Shown here piece after piece: positions 17,080 through 25,370 of a stretch of DNA of 64,000 bases; the stretch's first letter is position 1; each line of letters starts with the position of its first letter. The notes below the pieces were generated by a model. The model had not been told where the DNA came from. It saw nothing but the letters and a program-made list of their open reading frames with translations, and did no database searches. The position numbers and the translations under genes were made by a program. Where the stretch lies: positions 62,001 through 126,000 of the forward strand of contig BBYL01000021.1 in the NCBI GenBank assembly GCA_001570385.1, in the 5' to 3' direction. This DNA comes from Microtetraspora glauca (GTDB lineage: Bacteria > Actinomycetota > Actinomycetes > Streptosporangiales > Streptosporangiaceae).

Positions 17080-17603
17080 GCTCCCTTCGCGAATATCTCG
17101 CCCAGAAGCGCGCCGCGCTCCTCGCCCGCCGGGCCGCCTCGGCGGAGAGCGGCGGCGGTCCCGTGCCGCTGCGCGCGACCGTGACCGCCGAAGGCCGCAG
17201 CGGCGTACGGCGGATCAGGATCCGTGACTTCCAGATCCTCAGCGACAGCGGGCCCGACTTCGCCGGGTACGACCTGGGGCCGGGTTCACCCGAGCTGCAG
17301 GCGGGCGTCCTGGGCAGCTGCGTGACGCACATCTTCCTGATCAAGGCCGCCGAGCTCGAGGTGCCGGTCGACGCGCTGTCGGTGGACGTGCGGGCCGAGT
17401 ACGACCCGCGCGCCCAGTCGCCGGACAACACCGACATCCCGGTCTATCCGCAGAACTTCCGCTACGAGGTCCACCTGGACTCGCCCGCCTCGGACGAGGA
17501 ACTCGCCAAGCTGCACGCCGAGGTCGAGCGGGTCTGCCCCATCCTCAACCTCATCCGGAACCCGCAGGACATCACGGGCACGATCGTCCGGGTCGGCGCC
17601 TGA
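17076..17603 (+). CDS. OsmC-family protein
   Basis: Last gene of the nine-gene operon; 175-residue OsmC/Ohr-fold protein. Both conserved cysteines are present, one in AGVLGSCVTHIFLIKAAEL and one in EVERVCPILNLI, consistent with a thiol hydroperoxidase. The N-terminus SLREYLAQKRAALLARRA is a helical extension. With the CMD proteins it suggests that the pathway meets peroxides or reactive sulfur species. The ATG at 17076 overlaps the VOC stop (ATGA). A small palindrome follows as a possible terminator. Confidence 0.88.
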   Translation: MSSLREYLAQKRAALLARRAASAESGGGPVPLRATVTAEGRSGVRRIRIRDFQILSDSGPDFAGYDLGPGSPELQAGVLGSCVTHIFLIKAAELEVPVDALSVDVRAEYDPRAQSPDNTDIPVYPQNFRYEVHLDSPASDEELAKLHAEVERVCPILNLIRNPQDITGTIVRVGA

Positions 17604-17613
17604 GCCGAGCGCC

Positions 17614-17625
17614 CCCGCATGCGGG
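17614..17625. terminator. Short palindrome between convergent genes
   Basis: CCCGCATGCGGG, a perfect 12-bp palindrome, lies 10 bp after the OsmC stop and 12 bp before the PaiB stop. It may end transcription in both directions, but the stem is short and there is no T-run. Confidence 0.35.
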
Positions 17626-17637
17626 CGGACGGTGGGG

Positions 17638-18285
17638 TCAGGGCTTCCAGGGGCCGATGCGGTCCAGGCGGCGGCGCTGCTGGCGCGCGGTGGGCACGTC
17701 GAGGCCCTGGCCGCGTACGGTGAGCTGGTCGGCGACGGCGGCGCGGTGCTCGACGGGCTTGTGGTCGTCGTATTTGAATTTGGCCAGTACGTCGATGACC
17801 TCCATGCGCAGGCCGCGGATGCCGGGCAGCATCCGGCCGTAGGGGGGCTGGTCGACCGCGACGGGGGCGTGGTCGCCGTCGGGCTGGAAGTGGGCGAGCT
17901 GGCGGCGCAGCAGCTCCGCCTTGCCCTCGGGATCGTCGACGATGCCGGCGCGGCAGGTGAACTGGACAGCCGTGTAGTAGCTGGTGGGGACCCCGTCGTG
18001 GGGCGGGGTCCCCACCATGGCGCGCCAGGGGCCGGGGATGAAGGCGTAGTCGCCGATGACGGTGAACACGACGTTCGGGTCGTGCTCGATCGCCTTCCAG
18101 ACCGGGTTGGGGCGGGCGAGGTGGACGAGGAGGTGGTCTCCGTCGCAGGTGAAGTGGGTGGGGACGACGATGGGCGGGTCGCCGGGCAGGCCGTTGACGC
18201 TCAGCTGCCCGAAGTCATGGCCTTCGGCGATCCAGGTCTGCCATTCGGTTTTGTCCAGGCTGGCGTCCCAGGGCTGGATGAACAT
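17638..18285 (-). CDS. PaiB-like FMN-binding negative regulator
   Basis: Split-barrel flavin-binding protein of 215 residues in the PaiB family. MFIQPWDASLDKTEWQTWIA, VNGLPGDPPIVVPTHFTC and LVHLARPNPVWKAIEHDPNV are diagnostic, as are VPTSYYTAVQFTCRAGIVD and the C-terminal GIRGLRMEVIDVLAKFKYDD. Bacillus PaiB was described as a repressor of sporulation and protease genes; most members are uncharacterised. It lies 43 bp downstream of the EamA transporter gene on the same strand and may be cotranscribed with it. Confidence 0.9.
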   Translation of the reverse strand: MFIQPWDASLDKTEWQTWIAEGHDFGQLSVNGLPGDPPIVVPTHFTCDGDHLLVHLARPNPVWKAIEHDPNVVFTVIGDYAFIPGPWRAMVGTPPHDGVPTSYYTAVQFTCRAGIVDDPEGKAELLRRQLAHFQPDGDHAPVAVDQPPYGRMLPGIRGLRMEVIDVLAKFKYDDHKPVEHRAAVADQLTVRGQGLDVPTARQQRRRLDRIGPWKP

Positions 18286-18328
18286 GCTGTTCTCCTTGGT
18301 TCGGTGGTGGGGTGGGCTGCGGGCTTGC

Positions 18329-19165
18329 TCAGGCCAGGGCGAGAAGGCTGACGGCGATGGCGGCGGTGCCCAGGCCGACGAGCTGGCCGCCGTGGATGCG
18401 TTCGGCGAGCACGCCGCGCGCGAGCAGAACCGTGCCGGCCGGGTAGAGGGCGGTGATCACGGCGACGACGGCGAGGTCCCCGCCGCGAGCTGCGAGCAGG
18501 AACAGCAGGTTCGCCACGGAGTCCAGCACACCCGCGGCTGCCGACATCGCGTACGCGGGCCGCTCGGAGCCGAGCTTGCGGTGCATCAGCCCCGCCGCGG
18601 CCAGGGTGACCGCCGAGGAGACCGCCCGGCCCACGATCAGCGGAGCCACCCCGCTGTCGGACGGCGCCTGGTGCAAACAGATCAGCTGAAGGGCGATTGC
18701 GGCGCCCGCACCCAATGCCAGCAGCAGCGCAGCACGGGAGGGGCGCGCCGAGCCCGCGCCGTGTCCGGCGCTGACCAGCACCACCGCCACCAGCGCGAGC
18801 GGTAGACCCACCAGTCCGGCGGCGGCCAGGTGCTCGCCCTGCAGCAGACCCACACCGACGGGCAGCGCGGCGGACACCAGCGCGGTCACGGGCGACAACA
18901 CGTTCATCGGGCCGATCGCCAGAGTGCGGTAGAGCAGGGCGAACGCGGTGGCCGAGGCGACCCCCGAGGCTGCACCCCAGCCAAGCGTCGCAGGGCTGAA
19001 CGAGGCTCCGAGCACCGGCCACAGCAGCAGCTCGACCGCGAGACTGGCCGGGGCCGCGATCATCACGGTACGCAGGACATGGGCCTTGCGAGCGCCAAGG
19101 CCGCCGAGGAAATCGGCGCACCCGTAAGCGAGTGAGCTGCCCAGGGCCAGCAGCAGAGCGATCAC
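18329..19165 (-). CDS. EamA/DMT-family transporter
   Basis: Integral membrane exporter of 278 residues with about ten hydrophobic segments in two repeats. Examples are ALLLALGSSLAYGCADFLGG, LLYRTLAIGPMNVLSPVTAL and AVVAVITALYPAGTVLLARG. The DMT superfamily exports metabolites or amino acids. The GTG at 19165 is preferred: AAGGGA stands 6 bp upstream and the protein then starts directly in the first helix. It is divergent from the XRE-cupin regulator, which likely controls it. The region between holds TTGG-AACGA-CCAA (about 19188-19200) and GACCGGTC as possible operators. Confidence 0.88.
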   Translation of the reverse strand: MIALLLALGSSLAYGCADFLGGLGARKAHVLRTVMIAAPASLAVELLLWPVLGASFSPATLGWGAASGVASATAFALLYRTLAIGPMNVLSPVTALVSAALPVGVGLLQGEHLAAAGLVGLPLALVAVVLVSAGHGAGSARPSRAALLLALGAGAAIALQLICLHQAPSDSGVAPLIVGRAVSSAVTLAAAGLMHRKLGSERPAYAMSAAAGVLDSVANLLFLLAARGGDLAVVAVITALYPAGTVLLARGVLAERIHGGQLVGLGTAAIAVSLLALA

Positions 19166-19277
19166 GGCACATCCCTTACTATTCATTGGAACGACCAAAA
19201 CGTACAACAAACCGACCGGTCCAACCAAACGACCGAGAAGTGCATTCAAATGGTCAAGTCGCGGGGATGGTGATCAG

Positions 19278-19853
19278 TTGGCCGAGACAGCCGCAACCCT
19301 GCGGACGGTCGCGCACAACGTCCGGACGGCCCGCATCCGCGCGGGTCTGTCCCTGGAGGAACTCAGCCGGCGCGCCCAGGTCAGCAAGGGCGCCCTGGTG
19401 GGATTGGAGAAAGCCCAGGGCAACCCCAACCTGGCCACCCTGGTCCGGCTGGCCGACACCCTTGGCATTTCGGTGTCCGCCCTGATGCAGGGACCGCCCG
19501 AAGGCCGCGTCCGTGTCGTGACCTCCGAGGCGGTGGCACCACTGTGGGCCGGAGATCGGGGCAGCGAGGCGCGGCTCATGCTGACGACCTCAGGCCCGGC
19601 TCCTGTCGAGGTCTGGCGCTGGCGACTGGAACCGGATGAGGAATATCGCAGCCACCCCCACCAGGCCGGAGTCGTCGAAACCATCAGCGTCACCTCCGGC
19701 CGGATGGCCCTGATCGTCGACGGCACCGAGCACGTCGTCGAAGCCGGACAGACCGCCACGTTCGACGGCGACGCCCCCCACAGCTACCGCGGCTCGGGCA
19801 CCGAGACCTGCAGCCTGATCATGACCGTCCATCTGCCGCCCGGCCCCGCGTGA
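19278..19853 (+). CDS. XRE-cupin transcription regulator
   Basis: Regulator of 191 residues with an N-terminal XRE helix-turn-helix (TARIRAGLSLEELSRRAQVS, then GALVGLEKAQGNPNLATLVR) and a C-terminal cupin barrel (RSHPHQAGVVETISVTSGRM, VEAGQTATFDGDAPHSYRG). The cupin senses a small ligand. The start is a TTG at 19278, preceded by GGGGATGG; no ATG or GTG in frame fits. XRE-cupin genes commonly sit divergent to the exporter they govern, as here with the EamA gene. Confidence 0.88.
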   Translation: MAETAATLRTVAHNVRTARIRAGLSLEELSRRAQVSKGALVGLEKAQGNPNLATLVRLADTLGISVSALMQGPPEGRVRVVTSEAVAPLWAGDRGSEARLMLTTSGPAPVEVWRWRLEPDEEYRSHPHQAGVVETISVTSGRMALIVDGTEHVVEAGQTATFDGDAPHSYRGSGTETCSLIMTVHLPPGPA

Positions 19854-20159
19854 TGCTCCAGACAGGAGGGTGATCAACTGTTTGGCGGCCGGTGACACGT
19901 CACGCCACGCCGCGCCCGCCGAGCCGCTCAGCGTGACTCTTCGAGGCTGCTGACCAAGCCAACGGCGTGGGCCAGGCCGACGCCGGCACCGGTAGACATC
20001 GCGGAAACAAGGCAGCCCCCTACCGGGCGCCAGTTCCGAATGCGGGTCGTACCAAGTGCCGGCGTCGAAGCGTGGCAGGCCCAACCGGACCGTAGGCCAA
20101 GAATCACCGTTCCGATGTTCCTCAGGCCCCCACGCGGGGGCCACATCGACCACCGCACC
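19854..20159. other. Intergenic stretch with no assignable gene
   Basis: Between the XRE-cupin and P1 peptidase genes. The minus strand holds open frames starting just after the peptidase stop, for example one beginning VDVAPAWGPEEH and another ending LAHAVGLVSSLEESR. Neither resembles a known family, and they overlap one another. They could be pieces of one frameshifted gene. No hairpin of note was seen. Confidence 0.3.
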
Positions 20160-21191
20160 TCACGCCCTCAGCACCTCGTGCGGCAGGGCGATCGCCTCGC
20201 GCCCTGAGGGCGTACGGACTGTTCGGGCGGCGAGCAGGGCGTCGATCACCGCTTCCTCGACCGACTCCATGACGGCGGCGAAGACGCCGTCGAGCTCAGT
20301 GGGATTCAACGTCCTGGGCGTCTCGGAGGGCTCGGAAGAGAAGGCCAGGGCATAGTCACCGCTCCCGTGGCTGAACGCCGCGCCCACCTGGCCGAGCGCG
20401 AAGACGCCCCTGGCCGCGATTCGTGACAACTGAAGGGCGCTGCAGGCTACATCGATGGCGATCACGACGACGCAGGAGCCCCGCTCGGAGACGTGACCGG
20501 GTCGGGGTAGGCCCAGGTCCTCGGGGGTGATCGTGCGACCCAGGAGCCGCAGGTTTCCGCCCATGTTGGCTTGCACCAGCACTCCGACGGTCGCCTGGCG
20601 GTCGCGCAGCACCACCTTGCGCGAAGCCGTACCGATGCCGGCCTTGAAACCGAGCGCGATAGCCCCGGTGCCGCCGCCGACGTTCCCCATCGCGACCGGA
20701 CCGTCGTGTGCGCCGTCGAGCGCGCCGTAGACGTGCTCGGTCGTGACAGGACGCGGATCGGCGGAGGACAGCCAGGAGTCGTTGATCTCGCCGACGACGA
20801 GGTTCACGGAGCGAACGGGCTCGGCCGCCTTGTCGATGAGCCAGCTCAGCAGGCTGTCAGCGACGCGGAAGGTGGACAGCGTCGAGGTCAGCAGAACGGG
20901 CGTCTCCAGTTCGCCGAGCTCCATGACCTGCGTGACGCCGACGAACTTTCCGTAGCCGTTCCCCACATGAAATCCGGCCGGAACGGTTCGGGCGGCAGAA
21001 AGCGCGTTCGGTACGACGGCCGTCACCCCGGAGTAGATGCCCTTCTGCTCATCCACGAGGGTGGTCTGTCCGACAAGGACCTCCGCGACATCCGTGATGG
21101 CGTTGTTGGCCCCCGGCTCCAGGCGGCCGACACGGTGCCCGAAGTCCCGCAGACGACGGACGTGCGGCTGGCGTGGCACGAAGTCAACCAT
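20160..21191 (-). CDS. P1-family (DmpA-like) aminopeptidase
   Basis: Predicted N-terminal nucleophile hydrolase of 343 residues (peptidase family S58, DmpA/BapA type), made as a precursor that self-cleaves. Segments include RLEPGANNAITDVAEVLVGQ, GNVGGGTGAIALGFKAGIGT and TVGVLVQANMGG. The expected cleavage is between Gly and Ser in ERGSCVVVIAID, leaving Ser as the nucleophile of the beta chain, by analogy with DmpA. Family members release N-terminal D- or L-amino acids or beta-amino acids. The ATG at 21191 follows GAGAGAGG; an ATG at 21224 adds 11 residues. The upstream gap 21192-21495 holds nothing recognised. Confidence 0.87.
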   Translation of the reverse strand: MVDFVPRQPHVRRLRDFGHRVGRLEPGANNAITDVAEVLVGQTTLVDEQKGIYSGVTAVVPNALSAARTVPAGFHVGNGYGKFVGVTQVMELGELETPVLLTSTLSTFRVADSLLSWLIDKAAEPVRSVNLVVGEINDSWLSSADPRPVTTEHVYGALDGAHDGPVAMGNVGGGTGAIALGFKAGIGTASRKVVLRDRQATVGVLVQANMGGNLRLLGRTITPEDLGLPRPGHVSERGSCVVVIAIDVACSALQLSRIAARGVFALGQVGAAFSHGSGDYALAFSSEPSETPRTLNPTELDGVFAAVMESVEEAVIDALLAARTVRTPSGREAIALPHEVLRA

Positions 21192-21495
21192 GATGGAAGG
21201 GCCTCTCTCGCGATAACAGTCCATGGATTATGGTCCGCAATCGCTGGAAAGATCTCGTTATGCCGGTCAAAGGAGCCCACCCCCATTGGATCCAGACGGC
21301 TCTACGCGTGGACGAGGCGCAACACGACGGCTATGACCAATGCCTGAGGCCGGCCGCGCCGGCGGTGTCCCGGAGCTCCTCAATCGATAGCGCTCCCGGA
21401 ATGTGCGACGTTAACCTGACGCCCTGTTCCGAGCTTGATTCCGCATCCGGCATCGCATCCGGTTTCCGCGCCTGCCTGACCCATGGGAGGCAATG

Positions 21496-22482
21496 ATGAT
21501 CTGGAACGTCGCTCTCCCCGACGACTGGGAATCGCGGGTCCGCTCCGCGCTCGCGAATGTGCGCGACGATCTCGCGCGTGGTGCGCTGCACCCTTTGGGC
21601 GCCGGCATGGAGAGCGTCGCTCTCCGCCTCGACCCGCCGGACGGCGACGGCGGAACGTCGTTCGTCCTGCGCTTCCCGTACAACGAGGACGGCGCCGAGG
21701 GGATCGCCTGCGAGGCCACCCTCCTGCCCGAACTCGCCGAACATCTCCCCCTTCCGATCCCGCGTTTCGCCTTCACCGCCCCGAATCCGCTCGGCCCCGG
21801 CGAATTCTGCTGCTATCCCGCCGTCCCGGGTGAATCGCTGTCGGAAGAGGACTGGCACCGGCGCGGGCTCCTGGACGAGCCCGCGCCGATCCGCCGCATC
21901 GCCGCACTGATCGATGCGATCCATGCCTTCCCGGTCGGACGCGCACGCGAGCTCGGCGTCCCCGAATCGGATCCGCGAGCTGAGTTCGGCGAGCGTCTCG
22001 ACCTGCTGCGCGCCGAGGTCGTCCCCGCGCTGCCGTCGAGTGAGTCCCGGACGCTGGTCGCCGCCTTCGAGGACTACATCGGCGACGACGCCTGCTTCGA
22101 CTACGAGCCGGTGCTGATCCACGCCGACATCAGCCTCGACCACCTCCTCGTGACCGGCACAGACGTCACCGGCCTCATCGACTTCGGCGACACCACGATC
22201 GGCGACCCCGACTACGACCTGTGCTACCTGTGGTCCGAGACGGACCCCGGGTTCACCCAGCGGCTCCAGGAACTGCGCGGCGTCCCGTTCACCGACCGCC
22301 TTCAGCGCAAGCTCCGCTTCTGGGAACTGGCGGACGCGGCAGCGGACGTCCTGCACGGCATCGAGCACGGCCATTCCGAGTCCCGTGACGAGAGCCTCGC
22401 CGTGCTCCGCGGCCTCCTCACGCAACGGGGTTCCGGTAGCAACGCGGAAGCGTCCCACGGATATACCGCTGACGTGCGGTGA
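21496..22482 (+). CDS. Aminoglycoside phosphotransferase-family kinase
   Basis: Predicted small-molecule kinase of 328 residues with the APH/choline-kinase fold. It has a nucleotide-binding lobe (GAGMESVALRLDPP, SFVLRFPYNED), the catalytic loop LIHADISLDHLLVTG and the metal-binding IDFGDTTIGDPDYDLCYLW. His instead of Asn in the catalytic loop (D-x4-H) is shared with the APH(2'')-type subgroup. The substrate cannot be told: aminoglycoside resistance is one option, sugar or amine phosphorylation another. The second ATG (21496) has better spacing from GGGAGG than the first (21493). Confidence 0.82.
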   Translation: MIWNVALPDDWESRVRSALANVRDDLARGALHPLGAGMESVALRLDPPDGDGGTSFVLRFPYNEDGAEGIACEATLLPELAEHLPLPIPRFAFTAPNPLGPGEFCCYPAVPGESLSEEDWHRRGLLDEPAPIRRIAALIDAIHAFPVGRARELGVPESDPRAEFGERLDLLRAEVVPALPSSESRTLVAAFEDYIGDDACFDYEPVLIHADISLDHLLVTGTDVTGLIDFGDTTIGDPDYDLCYLWSETDPGFTQRLQELRGVPFTDRLQRKLRFWELADAAADVLHGIEHGHSESRDESLAVLRGLLTQRGSGSNAEASHGYTADVR

Positions 22483-22685
22483 TGCGGGGCGCCGGTCCTT
22501 CACTGCCGACCGATTGGGACGCGGCCGCGAGGCCACGTTCGTGCGGGACCCGGTGGACATGTGCATGACGACGAGGCGCTCGAGTTCCCGGCACCCGCAG
22601 GACCTCGACGGCGGGAACGCCGACGGAGGGGGCTCGCTCACCTGTCCGCGAACAAACAGTCTGCCGGAGATCCGGACGTGCCAGA

Positions 22686-22701
22686 CTGCCAGACATGGCA
22701 G
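22686..22701. promoter_or_regulatory. Palindrome over the start of the PopR-like gene
   Basis: CTGCCA-GACA-TGGCAG is a perfect 6-4-6 inverted repeat overlapping the candidate ATG at 22695. It shares CTGCC/GGCAG halves with the PopR-type box upstream of the clpP operon, which suggests autoregulation. A TCTGCC half-site also occurs about 25 bp upstream. Confidence 0.45.
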
Positions 22702-23072
22702 CCTCGGGCCGATCAGTGGTCATCGACATCCGGACGCGCCGGGCCGGCACGGAGCGCGGCCCCGAGATCCCCGACGGCCAGGACCCCTTGCTGCGCACGG
22801 TGTACGGGGAGATCCTGCGCGACGAGCGGCTGGACCAGGACCGCACGCTCGATGACGTGGCGCGTGCGGTCGGCATGTCCAAGCAGTATCTGTCGGAGGT
22901 CGAGCGCGGACGCAAAGAGCCGTCGTCGGAGATGCTGCATTCAGTGTGCGACGCGCTCGGGTTGCCGATCGAGCACCTGCTCACCCGCGCCGTCCGGCGG
23001 ATCACGGCGTCACGCCGGATCTCGACGCACAGGCCGTCCGGTACGCCGCGGGTGGAGCTGCTGGCGGCGTGA
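22695..23072 (+). CDS. popR: PopR/ClgR-like activator of clpP genes with Ala-Ala tail
   Basis: XRE-type regulator of 125 residues. The helix-turn-helix (about residues 38-98: GEILRDERLDQDRTLDDVAR, VGMSKQYLSEVERGRKEPSS, MLHSVCDALGLPIEHLL) matches the ClgR/PopR group. The protein ends VELLAA. In Streptomyces lividans PopR activates clpP3 clpP4 and is degraded by ClpP1P2 through its C-terminal alanines, and this tail is an equivalent degron candidate. The gene is convergent with two clpP genes, only 3 bp separating the stops, and a PopR-type box stands upstream of them. The symbol is assigned by context and similarity; ClgR is the alternative. Confidence 0.75.
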   Translation: MAASGRSVVIDIRTRRAGTERGPEIPDGQDPLLRTVYGEILRDERLDQDRTLDDVARAVGMSKQYLSEVERGRKEPSSEMLHSVCDALGLPIEHLLTRAVRRITASRRISTHRPSGTPRVELLAA

Positions 23073-23075
23073 GCG

Positions 23076-23672
23076 CTACAACACCTCGCGGGTGATGATC
23101 AGCTCGTCGACCAGGCCGTACTCGACGGCCTCGTGCGCGCTGAAGACCCGGTCCCGGTCGGTGTCCTTGCGCAACTGGGCGACGTCCACCCCGGTGTGGG
23201 AGCTGAGGATCTCCTCGGTCTGCGCGCGTATGCGCATCACTTCTGCCGCCTGCAGGGTCAGGTCGGAGATGGTGCCCTGCCCCTGCGTGGACGGCTGGTG
23301 CAGCAGCACGCGGGAGTGGGCGAGCGCGAACCGCCGTCCGGGGGTGCCGGCGGCGAGCAGCACCGCGGCGGCGGAGGCCGCCTGGCCCATGCAGTACGTC
23401 GCGACCTTCGCGCGGATGAACTGCATGGTGTCGTAGATCGCGAGCATCGCGGTCGTCGAGCCGCCGGGAGAGTTGATGTACAGGTTGATCTCCTGGTCCG
23501 GGCTCTCCGCCTCCAGGTGGAGCAACTGTGCCATCACGACGTTCGCGACGCCGTCGTCGATCTCGGTTCCGAGGAAGATGATCCGCTCGTTGAGCAGCCG
23601 GCTGAAGATGTCGAACGACCGCTCCCCCACCGGGGTCCGTTCGACCACGTACGGGATCGTGTACTGCGTCAT
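23076..23672 (-). CDS. clpP: ClpP protease subunit, second of pair (ClpP4-like)
   Basis: Serine peptidase subunit of the Clp complex, 198 residues. The catalytic triad is Ser100 (GQAASAAAVLLAAG), His125 (LLHQPSTQGQG) and Asp174 (TDRDRVFSAHEAVEYGLVDE). The Ser-His spacing of 25 and His-Asp spacing of 49 equal those of E. coli ClpP. The nucleophile motif AASAAA is unusual, since most ClpPs have ASMGA. It starts in a 4-bp ATGA overlap with the first clpP. In Streptomyces the analogous clpP3 clpP4 operon is silent until ClpP1P2 fails. Confidence 0.93.
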   Translation of the reverse strand: MTQYTIPYVVERTPVGERSFDIFSRLLNERIIFLGTEIDDGVANVVMAQLLHLEAESPDQEINLYINSPGGSTTAMLAIYDTMQFIRAKVATYCMGQAASAAAVLLAAGTPGRRFALAHSRVLLHQPSTQGQGTISDLTLQAAEVMRIRAQTEEILSSHTGVDVAQLRKDTDRDRVFSAHEAVEYGLVDELIITREVL

Positions 23673-24274
23673 GACGAGAACCCCATCCGGTTGGCGGCGT
23701 ACGGCGCGAGGCTGTGGAAGGAGTCGACGATCTCGTCGATCATCCCGTAGTCGCGGGCCTGCTCCGGCGTGAACCAGCGGTCCCTGTCGCTGTCGGCGGA
23801 GATCTCCTCGATCGTGCGTCCCGTCTCCGCGGCGAGGATCTCCTCGGACTGCCGCTTCATGTACCGGAGGTTCTCGGACTGGATCGCGATGTCGATCGCC
23901 GTGCCGCCGATGCCGGCCGACGGCTGGTGCATCATGATCCGGCTGTGCGCGAGGCTGATCCGCTTGCCGTGTGTGCCGGACGCCAGCAGCACCTGCCCCA
24001 TGCTCGCGGCGAACCCGAGCGCGACGGTGACCACGTCGTTCGGGACCAGCTTCATCGTGTCGTAGATCGCCAGTCCGGCCATCACCGACCCTCCGGGTGA
24101 ATTGATGTACAGGATGATGTCGCGCTCGGAATCCGCCGAGGCCAGCAACACCATCTCGGCGCACACCCGCTCGGCCATCTCGTCGTCGACCTCTCCGGTC
24201 AACAGCAGGGTCCGTTGCTGGAACAGCTTCTCGTTCAGCCGGTCCCGGTAACTCATGTTCGGGGAAACACGCAT
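23669..24274 (-). CDS. clpP: ClpP protease subunit, first of pair (ClpP3-like)
   Basis: Clp peptidase subunit of 201 residues with triad Ser91 (LGFAASMGQVLLASG), His116 (IMMHQPSAGIGG) and Asp165 (SDRDRWFTPEQARDYGMIDE). YINSPGGSVMAGLAIYDTM is the conserved handle region. Two ClpP isoforms encoded together usually form a mixed two-ring tetradecamer and need a Clp ATPase encoded elsewhere. AAAGG lies 4 bp before the ATG. A PopR-type palindrome stands 43 bp upstream, so the pair is expected to be under the convergent regulator. Confidence 0.93.
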   Translation of the reverse strand: MRVSPNMSYRDRLNEKLFQQRTLLLTGEVDDEMAERVCAEMVLLASADSERDIILYINSPGGSVMAGLAIYDTMKLVPNDVVTVALGFAASMGQVLLASGTHGKRISLAHSRIMMHQPSAGIGGTAIDIAIQSENLRYMKRQSEEILAAETGRTIEEISADSDRDRWFTPEQARDYGMIDEIVDSFHSLAPYAANRMGFSS

Positions 24275-24316
24275 GGCGCCTTTGTATCCGCCGCGGCCCC
24301 GCGACCTGTCGATATG

Positions 24317-24331
24317 TCTGCTGAGGGCAGA
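24317..24331. promoter_or_regulatory. PopR-type operator upstream of the clpP operon
   Basis: TCTGCT-GAG-GGCAGA matches TCTGCC-N3-GGCAGA, the motif I recall for S. lividans PopR, in 11 of 12 positions with the correct 3-bp spacer. It lies 43-57 bp before the first clpP start, suitable for an activator. Confidence 0.65.
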
Positions 24332-24416
24332 CGGCGGCGGCCCGGCCGATCGGTGTCGCGGTGCTACTGCCGACGCGCGCTGTCGCCGCGTGAGCCGCGC
24401 GGGCTAGGCTCGGGCC

Positions 24417-25364
24417 GTGCCCTTGACGACCGCGCACGACGTCGACCGGTTCGAAGCCTCCAGGCCGCGCCTGGAGGCCATCGCCTACCGCCTCCTCGGC
24501 TGCGCCGGGGATGCCGAGGACGCGGTGCAGGACACGTTCCTGCGCTGGCAGGCCGCCGACGTCGACCGCATCGAGGTCCCCGAGGCCTGGCTGACGAAGG
24601 TCCTCACCAACCTGTGCCTCAACCAGCTCACCTCCGCGCGGGCGCGGCGCGAGACCTATGTGGGCCAATGGCTTCCCGAGCCGCTGCTGGCCGGGGACCC
24701 GATGCTCGGCCCGGCCGACACCGCCGAGCAGCGCGAATCGGTCTCGTACGCGGTCCTCACCCTCATGGAGCGCCTCTCCCCCAACGAACGGGCGGTGTAC
24801 GTGCTGCGGGAGGCCTTCGACTACCCGCACCGGGAGATCGCCGACATCCTCGACATCACCGAGGCAGCCAGCCAGCAGATCTTCCACCGCGCCAAGAAGC
24901 ACATCACGGACGGCAAGGCCCGCGCCGAGGTCGACGAGGCCGCCGCCCGGAGGATCATCGAGGAGTTCCTGGCGGCCGCCACCAGCGGCCAGATCGAGCC
25001 GCTCGTGCGCCTGCTCACCGAGGACGCCATCTCGATCGGCGACGGCGGCGGGAAGGTCCCGGCCCGTGCCAAGGCGTTCGAGGGCGCCGTCGCGGTCGCG
25101 AAGTTCCTGCGGGGCCTGTTCAAACCCGGGGAGGCCAAGCGCGCCATGGTCGGCGGCACGCCCGAGGTCTACGCCTGGACCGCCAACGGCGACCCCGCCG
25201 TCGTGGCCGTCGTGAACGGCCGGGTCGTCGGCGTCATGTGCCTGGAGGTCACCGCCGAGGGCATCGCCGCGTTCCGCAACCAGGTGAACCCCGACAAGCT
25301 CGAACGCGCGACCGCGCACTGGGCGGCCGCCGACCACGAGGAGCCCCTGTTCAACGTCTTCTGA
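24417..25364 (+). CDS. ECF41-type sigma factor (SigJ-like)
   Basis: Sigma factor of 315 residues. Region 2 is LLGCAGDAEDAVQDTFLRWQ and region 4 LSPNERAVYVLREAFDYPHR with EIADILDITEAASQQIFHRA. A SnoaL-like C-terminal domain follows. All three ECF41 hallmarks are present: WLPEP at residues 85-89, DGGGK at 209-213 and NPDKL at 291-295. In this group the C-terminal domain both activates and restrains the sigma, replacing an anti-sigma protein, and the target is usually an adjacent oxidoreductase, CMD or epimerase gene. Here the next gene is an FAD oxidoreductase. Start is GTG at 24417. Confidence 0.93.
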   Translation: MPLTTAHDVDRFEASRPRLEAIAYRLLGCAGDAEDAVQDTFLRWQAADVDRIEVPEAWLTKVLTNLCLNQLTSARARRETYVGQWLPEPLLAGDPMLGPADTAEQRESVSYAVLTLMERLSPNERAVYVLREAFDYPHREIADILDITEAASQQIFHRAKKHITDGKARAEVDEAAARRIIEEFLAAATSGQIEPLVRLLTEDAISIGDGGGKVPARAKAFEGAVAVAKFLRGLFKPGEAKRAMVGGTPEVYAWTANGDPAVVAVVNGRVVGVMCLEVTAEGIAAFRNQVNPDKLERATAHWAAADHEEPLFNVF

Positions 25365-25370
25365 TCGCTA

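Noticed and set aside
23673..25337. Long N-terminal extension of the second ClpP
   Set aside because: The open frame passes through the first clpP and the ECF41 gene. The ATG at 23672, coupled to the first clpP, gives a normal-length ClpP.
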